Assembly (NCBI GenBank): GCA_002696205.1
Contig: NZRL01000125.1
Location: forward strand, 1 to 44,916
Origin: Rhodospirillaceae bacterium
GTDB lineage: Bacteria > Pseudomonadota > Alphaproteobacteria > Rhodospirillales > Casp-alpha2
Length of the DNA: 44,916 bases
Reading direction: 5' to 3'
Part shown: piece after piece, positions 11,401 through 20,400 of the stretch
Layout: the number at the start of each line of letters is the position of its first letter
How positions within the stretch are numbered: position 1 is the stretch's first letter
Program-made: the position numbers and the translations under genes
The notes under the pieces: generated by a model
What the model was told of the DNA's origin: nothing
The model's database searches: none
Seen by the model: only the letters and a program-made list of their open reading frames with translations

Positions 11401-14400
11401 ATCGGCGCGGCCATGGGCAAGAGCTTCTTCGCCTATCTGGTCGATCATCCGGTGCGGCTGGGCAAGGTCAACCTCGGGCTGGTGTCCTTGGAGCATGCGA
11501 GTCTGTCGGCCGAACGTGGCTCGACATCTTCGCGCTTCAAGATCACGGGCAAGGTCAACGCCCTGGGTCTGCCGTTTTCGGAAACCACGGCCTACCTGGA
11601 CAACAAAACCGGCCTGACCCTGGACTCGACAACCGAGATCAACATTGGGCTGCCCCTGGGCCCGATCGGTAATCTGGCCCGCAGCGAGACGACCTTGCAT
11701 TACGAATTGAACCCGGCGGGGGTCAGCCACAAGATCAAGCTGGACATGTCGACGGCGGCGCTCGGCTTTAAGGATTCCATCCATTTCAAACTGGACGGCG
11801 ACCTGACGCGGACCGACGTCTCGTTCAATTCCACCCACCCCTGCGCCAAGTTCGATTCCAAGGCGACCATGGACGCGGGTGACATTCGCAACCTCGCCCT
11901 CAAGCTGGGCCAGGGGAATGCTCAGCCGGTCGACTTCATCCAGGCGGTCAAGTTCAAGCCGCAGATCAATCTGCCGTCCCCGCAGGATGCCTTGAAGTGC
12001 GGTGCCCGCGTTGCCGGCTTGGCGGCGGCGGCGGTCGATGCCGCGGGTGAGGGGCTGAAACATGTCGCCAACGCCGCGAACCTGGTGGTCGGCGCCGTCG
12101 GCGACCTGGCAGGCCAGATCATTCAGGGCTTGAAGTCGCTGGACTGCAAACTGCTGCGCCTGGGCGATTGTCCCCGGCCGTCCGATTGCCGTGGCTCGGA
12201 GCGCTGGAATAACGACCTCAAGCGGTGCTGGATCCGCGATGAATTCCTGCTTCGTCACTATTCCATCGGCTACAAGGACAAAGGCTGGTGCGCCGATATT
12301 CGCGGCGCCAAGGATAAATGGGGCCAGGAGATCATCCCCTGGAGTTGCCACGGCAAATGGAATCAGGCCTGGCGGCTGCTCAGCGACGGCCGGATGCAGA
12401 ACCGCAAGGGCGGCTGCATGGCGGCGGATGGCTATCGGGAAGGCCGGACGGTCACCCTGGCGCCTTGCAACAATTGGCAGGCGCTGAAGATGGAGTTCCT
12501 GGAAACCGGCCAGATCATCGCCCATCGCCAGGACGGCAGCGGCGGCGCCTGCCTGGCCATTCACAAGGACAAGGTCGTGCTTTGGGGCTGCGACCGGGTC
12601 GGGGAGAAATGGACCGACCTTTGGATCCCCTACGATCCCTTCCGCAAGAAGGTCGTCAACCCGGCCCTGGAGCGCCAGTCGGCCCGATTGGAGGCGGCCT
12701 ACAAGACGCCGATCAGCAACGATCCGCCGGTGCCTTTCATGCGTTATTGGAAGCGCAGCACCAACGAGTACTATCACACCGCCGACCCGGCCCAGTTCGG
12801 CGAAGGCCGCGACGGTTGGAAATACGAAGGCAAGGTCGGCATGATCTTTGCCAAGCGCGCACCCGGCACGGTGCCGCTGTTCCGCTTCTGGCGGCGGGCC
12901 ACGCGGGGCCAGAACCACGTCTATACGACAGACCCCAACCCATTCCGGGGCGGGCAGCGTGGCTTCAATTTCGACGGCGTCGCGGGCTACGTCTACAATC
13001 GGGAAATCCCCAATACCGTGCCGTTCTACCGCTACCACGAAAGCGACAACACGAACTATTACTACACCGGCGATATCCACAATCTGGGCACTCGGCCAGG
13101 CCGCCCTTGGCGATATGAAGGCGTCGCCGGCTACCTTCCAAAGGAAGAGCCGCCGCTGATCCCGCCGGTCGAGCCGTCCAATCCCGTACCGCTGGCCTTC
13201 GACAATTCCATCCAGGTCTTTCCCAAGCCGGCCGAAGGCACGGTGCCGCTCTACCTTTATGGCAAGATCGAAAACCGCCGCCGCAAGGCGCCCGATATCC
13301 TGGCCCTCGATTTCAACGAACGCGGCTACGGATCGCCCGCGATCTATTACGCCGGGGTCGCGGGATATGTCTTCAAGGACAAGCGGTCGGGAACGGTTCC
13401 TGTCACCCAACGCCAACACGGCAAGACCGATGGATTGGGGTATGCCCCGGGACCCGATTTCGGACCCGGCAAGGACGCCCGGATCGTCAACGCGCAGCCG
13501 GTGCCGTTGCTGCGTTATTTCAATCCGAAGGCCAACGATCATCTCTATACCGCCGACCCGGATCAGTTGGGCGACGGACGGGACGGTTATGTGCGTGACG
13601 GCGTCGCGGGGGCGATCTTCCCGGGCCGGGTCAAGGGCAGCGTGCCGCTCTACCGCTATTGGAACGGCGCCAAGCAGGACCACATCTTCACCACCGATTT
13701 CCAGGACCTCTGGTACGGCAAGGACGGCTACGACTATGTCGCCGTCGAAGGTTACGTCTATCCCATGCAGGAGAAGGGCACCAAGGCGCTGCACCGCTAC
13801 CGCAACGGATCGACCAACGACAATCTGCTGACCACGGATTTCGACGAGTTCGGCGGCAAGCGCGGGGCGCGTGGTTTTGCGTATGTGAAGGTCGAAGGCT
13901 GGGTGCCGCGGATGACGGCGCCGGGCGCCCGGGAGAAAGCGGTGAAGGCCGCGCCGGAGATGATGCTGCGCTACCGAAATGGCGGCACGGGCGATCATGT
14001 GATCGCCGCGGGTTTCGGGACGATGGGCGAAGGCGCCAACGGCTATGCCTTGGACGCACCGCTCGGTATGATCTTCACGAAAAAGGCCAAGGATACTGTG
14101 CCGCTTTACAGCTATTGGCACGCGGGCAACAAAGACACCTATTACACGGCGGATTTCGACGGCTTGGCCTGGGGCAAGGACGGTTGGTCCTATCAGGGGA
14201 TCGCCGGTTGGATATACGACAAGGAACGGCCCGGCACGGTGGCGCTCCGCGTCTATCACTCCTCGGCCCAGCGCGAACACATGCTGGCCCGCGACGGCGG
14301 CGGTAAATCGGGCTACACCGCGCAGGGCATCGTCGGTTGGGTGCCTGAATTCAAGGCGCCGGGGACGGACACGCCGGTTGCCAAATCGACGCCGCAGATC

Positions 14401-17400
14401 CTTGCCCGCTATGTCAACGCCAAGACCCGCGATGCCCGCCTGACCGCCGGCGACGGCGAATTCGGCCAGGGGGCGGGCGGATATCTTCCCGACCGGTATT
14501 TGGGCTACATCTGGCCGAGACGGGACCAGGGACTGGTGCCGCTCTATCGCTACTTCAACGCCCAGACTAAGGACACCTATGTCGCGACCGATTTTTCGGA
14601 GCGTTGGTACGGGACCGAAGGTTATGTCTACGAAGGCATTCTCGGCTACGTCCTGGGCAAGGAAACGGCGGGCGCCGTGGCGCTTCACCGCTACGTCAAC
14701 GACGCCAGCCGCGACACCCGCGTGACCACCTATTTCACGGAACTGGACGGCAAGAGCGGCCGGGACGGCTACCGGTATCAAGGCATCATCGGCTGGGTGA
14801 ACCCGTTCGTCCCTCCGGGCCTGGACCAGCCGGAGAAACCGTCCGATCCCGTTCCCTTCGTGCGCTATCGCGATGCCAAGACCGGCGCCTGGCTGCTGAC
14901 CGCCGGGCCTGCCTTCGGTGCGGCCAAGGGCGACCTGAAAATCGACCGCGCCCAGGGGCGTGTCTTCACCACCCGCGCCCCCGGCACGGTGCCGCTTTAC
15001 GAATACGCCAAAGGGAAAGGGCACGTCCGCCGCTACGCCACCGACTTCGGCGAGTTCCTGTTCGGCAAGGAAGGCTTCGGCTATCTGGGGATCGCGGGCT
15101 TCGTCTATCCCAAAGCGCGGGCCGGGGCGGAGCCGTTCGTCCGGTTCGCAACGCGTGACAACGGCGGTCACGTTCTGGCCGTCGACAAGGCAGAGTTCAC
15201 GGGTAAGGGCGGCTACGCAGGTGCCGCCGAAATCGGTTTCGTGCCTGCCTATTCGGAGGAACCGTCGCCTGAATTCCGAAACCTCTACATCGCGACCAAC
15301 GACAATTTCAGCTGCCTGAGCGCCAAGCCAGAGGCGGGCGGAAATTTGGAATCCATGCTCTGCGCCGAAAACGGAGATATGCGGTTCACGCTCTGGTCCG
15401 ACGGGACCCTGCGCCACGACCCCAAGGATCTCTGCCTGGGTACGGCCCTCAAGGGGGGCAAGCCGGACGAGGTTGGGGTTTATACCTGCGATTATTCCCC
15501 CGGCCAGCAATGGGATATCCGCTGGACCGGCAAGCGGCCGGCCCGCCCGGACCCGACAGCGGCGGCCCGTCTGGTGCACAAACAAAGCGGACGCTGTCTT
15601 GGATTGGCCGATGCCTCGGGCCGGGACGAGGTCGAAGCCCAACTGATCATATGCTCCGTCGGCAATGATCCGGCCAAGGCCGGGCCGCAGGTTTGGGCCA
15701 TGGATAAGGCCGTGCCGAAATACGTCTTGCCGGGGACCGACGCACCGGTCCAGGCCGCCCCGCCGCAGATGCTGGTCCGCTACGTCAATCCCAAGGCGAA
15801 GGGCGCCGATCATCGTATCGTCAAAGGGTTTGACGAAATAGGCAGGGGCAAGGACGGCTTCATCCCTGACGTGTTGATGGGCCGCATCCACCCGACGCGG
15901 GCCCAGCAGGGCATGACACCGCTCTATCGCTACGTCTCGGCGGCCGCCGGCGATACCATGTACACCGCCGACTTCCTGGAGATGCGGTTCGCCACGGGCG
16001 GGTACCGATACGACGGCGTGCTCGGCTATGTGCAGGCCGATAGGGGCCCGGGGCTGGTCGCGCTGCACCGCTATTACAACAAGTCCAAGGCCGACCACCT
16101 GGTGACCACGAACCTGGACGAACTGGACGGCGCCAGCGGCAAGAACGGATACCGTTATGAAGGCATCGCCGCCTATACGCCGGATACGGGGGCCGAGGTG
16201 CGGGATGGCTGGGGCCGGGTGTATCTCGCGAACCTGGGCGGCATGGTCTGTTTAAACCGGAACGGTGACCGCAGTTTGGGATCGCGCCGTTGCGAGGATG
16301 AAGGCAGCCAGGCGCTGGCCTTCTGGTCCGACGGCACGCTGCGCGATCCGGGCGGTACGGTCTGTTTGACCACCGACCGGGCGGGCAAGACCGCACCCGA
16401 GATGAAGCCCTGCGACAACAACCTGACACAGCGCTGGGTGGCGGAATGGCAAGGCGGCAAGGCGCCTGCGGTCCCTGGCGGAAAGGCAGGCATGCACCTT
16501 GCCCATTGGCTCTCCGGGGCCTGCGTCACGTTGGCCGACGGATCGGGCCGCGACGACATCGCCGCCGTCATGGCGCCCTGCGAGAAGTTCGCCAAGGACG
16601 ACCGCCGCGCGACCTGGTGGCCGCATGTCGAGCCACCGGAATTCGTCGCGCCGGGCACGTCGTCGCCTGTCGTTCGGAGGGACCCGGTCCCGCTGGTTCG
16701 CTACGTCAATCCGAAGGCGAAATCCGGGGATCGCCGTCTGACCGCCGGGGCCGAGGCCCTTGGTCTGGGCAAGGACGGCTATGCCATGGAGACGGCACAG
16801 GGCTACGTCTGGACCGGTCGCGCACCCGACACCGCGCCGCTCTATCAGTATGTGAACACGGCGACAGGCGATCATTTCTGGACCCCGGATTTCCGCGAAC
16901 TCGGCTGGGGAGCGGAAGGCTACGACTACACGGGCGTGGCCGGATACCTCTATGCCGAACAGCGCCCGGGAACAGTGGCGTTGCACCGATACGTTAACTC
17001 GGCCAAGGGCGATCACGTGCTGACTGCTGACGCGGACGAGTTCGGCGGCAAGGCGGGCAGGGGCGGCTATGCCTACCAAGGCATTGCGGCCTGGGCGCCG
17101 CGTTATCCGGAAGACCCCATCGACGGCTACAAGGGGCTTTACCTCGCGACCAACAAGAACCTGAGCTGCCTGGACGGCCAGGCCAAGCTCGGCGCGCCGG
17201 TGACCTCGTCCTTCTGTCACGATCACAAGGGGCCGAAGTTCTCGTTCTGGCAGGATGGGACGCTGCGGTTCGAGGATGCGGGCAAGGACGGCACCAAACT
17301 CTGCCTCGACGCCGGCAAGGGCGGCGTGGTCCTGGCGCGGTGCGCCTATACCCGATCACAGCAGTTCACGCCGCGTTGGCAGGGCGCGTTCCCGGCGGCC

Positions 17401-20400
17401 GTCGATCCGGCCCGCCCGTTGCAGATCGTCCAGGCCGATACGGGCAAATGCCTGGCCCTCAAGAATGCCTCGGGCCAGGACGGCGTGGTCGCCGTGCTGG
17501 AGGCCTGCAAGGCGCCGGGCGACACGGTTCAGACCTGGTCCGCCGGCACGGAACGTCCGGTATTTACGGCGCCTGGCATGGAGATCGCCGAGCAAATTTC
17601 GACCCCGCTGCCGTTCATCCGCTATGCCAACCCGAAGGCCAAGGGCGGCGACCACTTGATGCAGGCCGGGCCGAAACCGTTCGGTCTGGGCAAGAACGGC
17701 TACGAGATGCAGACCGCCCAGGGCTTCATTTTCAAGACCCGCGCGCCCGGCACGCAACCGCTCTACCGCTACAGGGACAGTAAGACCGGGGACACGATCT
17801 ACACCGGCGACTTCCACGAATTCCGCTATGCCAAGGGCACAACGGCCTACGACGGCTGGGTCGGCTACGCCTATGGCAAGGAGCGCAAGGATGCCGTCGC
17901 CTTGCACCGCTATCACAACAAGGCCAAGGGAGATCACCTGCTCACCGCTCATCCCGCCCGCTTCGGCGGCAAGGCGGGCAAGGACGGCTACGTTCCCGAC
18001 GGCGTTGTCGCCTGGGTGCCGCCTTACGACGAAACGCCCAACCTGGCGCATCAAGGTCAATATGCCGCGACCCACGGCAACCTGACCTGTCTGGACGCGG
18101 AAGGAAAAGACGGCGGGCCGCTGTTGTCGAGTTACTGCGGCAAGGCGGAGGGCAGGCACCTTGTGTCCTTGTGGAATGATGGGACCCTGCGCCAGGACGC
18201 AAGCGGCCTTTGCCTGAGCTTACGCACGCCGAACAAGGGCGGGGCCAAAGGTGCCGAAGTGACGTTGGACCGCTGCGACTACACCCGCGCGCAGCAATGG
18301 TCACTGGGCAAACCCGGCCGCGACAAGGCCTTGAAGATCAGCCATACGGACTCGGCCAAATGCCTAGGTATCGCCGACGCCTCCGGCCAGGACGGCGTGG
18401 AGACCCGGGCCTACCCTTGCGGCAGTGCTGCCCCCGATCTGCAGAGCTTCACGCTGACGACCGAGCGCCCCGAATTCGTTCCGCCGGGCATGGAACTGGC
18501 CGAGGCGCAATCGACGCCGCTGCCGTTCATCCGCTACGTCAATCGCAAGGCCAAGGGTGGCGACCACCTGATGCAGGCCGGGCCGGAACCGTTCGGGCTG
18601 GGCAAGGACGGCTACGAGATGCAGACCGCCCAGGGCTTCATCTTCACGACCCGGGCGCCGGGCACGCAGCCGCTCTATCGGTATAAGGACAGTAAGACCG
18701 GGGACACGATATACACCGGAGACTTCCACGAATTCCGCTACACGAAGGGATCGGTCTCCTACGACGGCTGGGTCGGTTACGCCTACGGCAAAGATCGCAA
18801 GGGCGCGGTGCCGCTCCATCGCTACGCCAATAAGGCGAGGGGCGATCATCTACTGACAGCATATCCCGACCGGTTCGGCGGTAAGTCGGGAAAGGACGGC
18901 TATGCCCCCGACGGCATCGTCGCCTGGGTGCCGCCCTATGACGAAACGCCGGACAAGGAGCATCAGGCGGTGTTCGCGGCGACCCACGGCAATCTCACCT
19001 GCCTGGATGCCGAAGGGACCGATGGCGGGCCGCTGCTTTCCAGTTATTGCGGCAAGGCGGACGGCAAGCACCTCGTGACCTTCTGGAAGGACGGCACCCT
19101 GCGTCAGGACGCCAGCGGGCTCTGCCTGAGTTTGCGGACACCTTCCAAGGGAGGCAAGGCGGGTGCGGTGGTGACCGTAGACCGCTGCGACTACACCCGG
19201 TCGCAGCAATGGATCCTGGGCAAACCGGACCGCGACAAGGCATTGAAGATCAGCCATACGGACTCGGCCAAATGCCTGGGTATCGCCGACGGCTCGGGCC
19301 AGGACGGCGTCGAGACCCGTGCCTACGGTTGCACGAAGGGCGACCCCGACCTGCAGAGTTTCACGCTCACGACGGGGCGGCCGGAGTTCATTCCACCGGG
19401 CATGGACGCGCCCATTGCCAAGTCGGCCCCGGTGCCGCTGGTCCGTTATGCGCGGAGCGGCGGGCGCCCGTCGCATCTGTTCAAGCTGGGGCCGGAGGAC
19501 TGGGAGACCGGCAGGGAGGGCTACACCATCGAAGTCCCACAGGGCACGATCCTGCCGAAACGCGCGGCCAAGACAGTTCCGCTCTACCGCTACCGCCACG
19601 GCGGCCGGGATCAGGTGCTCCATGTCTCGGACTTCCTGGATTACCGGTTCGCCAAGGACGGTTATGTCTTCGATGGGGTGCTTGGATACGTCCTGGCCGA
19701 ACAGGCCAAAGGCGCGGTGGCCTTGCGCCGCTACCGCCACGGCCAGTCGGGCGACGATCTGTTGACCATCGACAGAGGCGAATACGGAGGCGACCGGGGC
19801 CGGGGCGGGTACGTTTTCCTGGGTGTTCAGGGCTGGGTCGAGCCGTATCGCGCGGTTCCCGTCACGCCGGTCTCTGCCGTCGCCGCCGTGACCAAGGACT
19901 GGTTTTGCCTGGCCGGACCGGAGGCCGCGGAAAACAACCGTGCCGTCATCATGCCATGCGCGCCGGACCGCGCCGCGACGTTCACCTATTTCGACGACGA
20001 CAGCCTGCGCGAGGACGCCGGTGGGCGTTGCCTGACGTTCGAGAATGACCGCATGCCCGCGACCTGGGCCGATTGCGTCTACCGCGATCCGCGCCAGCGT
20101 CTCGCCTTGGCCTGGACCGGCAAGGGCAAGCCGCCCGAGGCGGCGGACGGCACGCGGCCATTGGGCCTGCGCCATGTCGAGACGAAGCGCTGTGCCGCCC
20201 TGCAACAAGGGAAGTTCGCAGCAGGGACACCGGTGATCCTGCAGAATTGTGCCGGCAAGGATGGCCGCGATGATCAGAACTGGCATGTCATGGCGGCACT
20301 GCCGCGGGCCAAGGCGTTGGCCGGTTGGACCGGCCTTTCCCTGGCCGGTGGTGGCGGCCTCTGCGTCAATCCGCCCACGGGCCGGGGCGGGGCGCAGGTC

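Noticed and set aside
11212-16098. Very long minus-strand open frame (about 1628 codons) inside the giant gene
   Set aside because: It is antisense to clearly modular DUF5648/lectin coding sequence. Long antisense frames are expected opposite GC-rich repeated genes, and the translation has no recognisable domain.
12720-20300. Regular direct repeats that might suggest a CRISPR or satellite array
   Set aside because: The periods are multiples of three, stay in one open frame and encode DUF5648 and trefoil modules. There are no short identical repeats with unique spacers.
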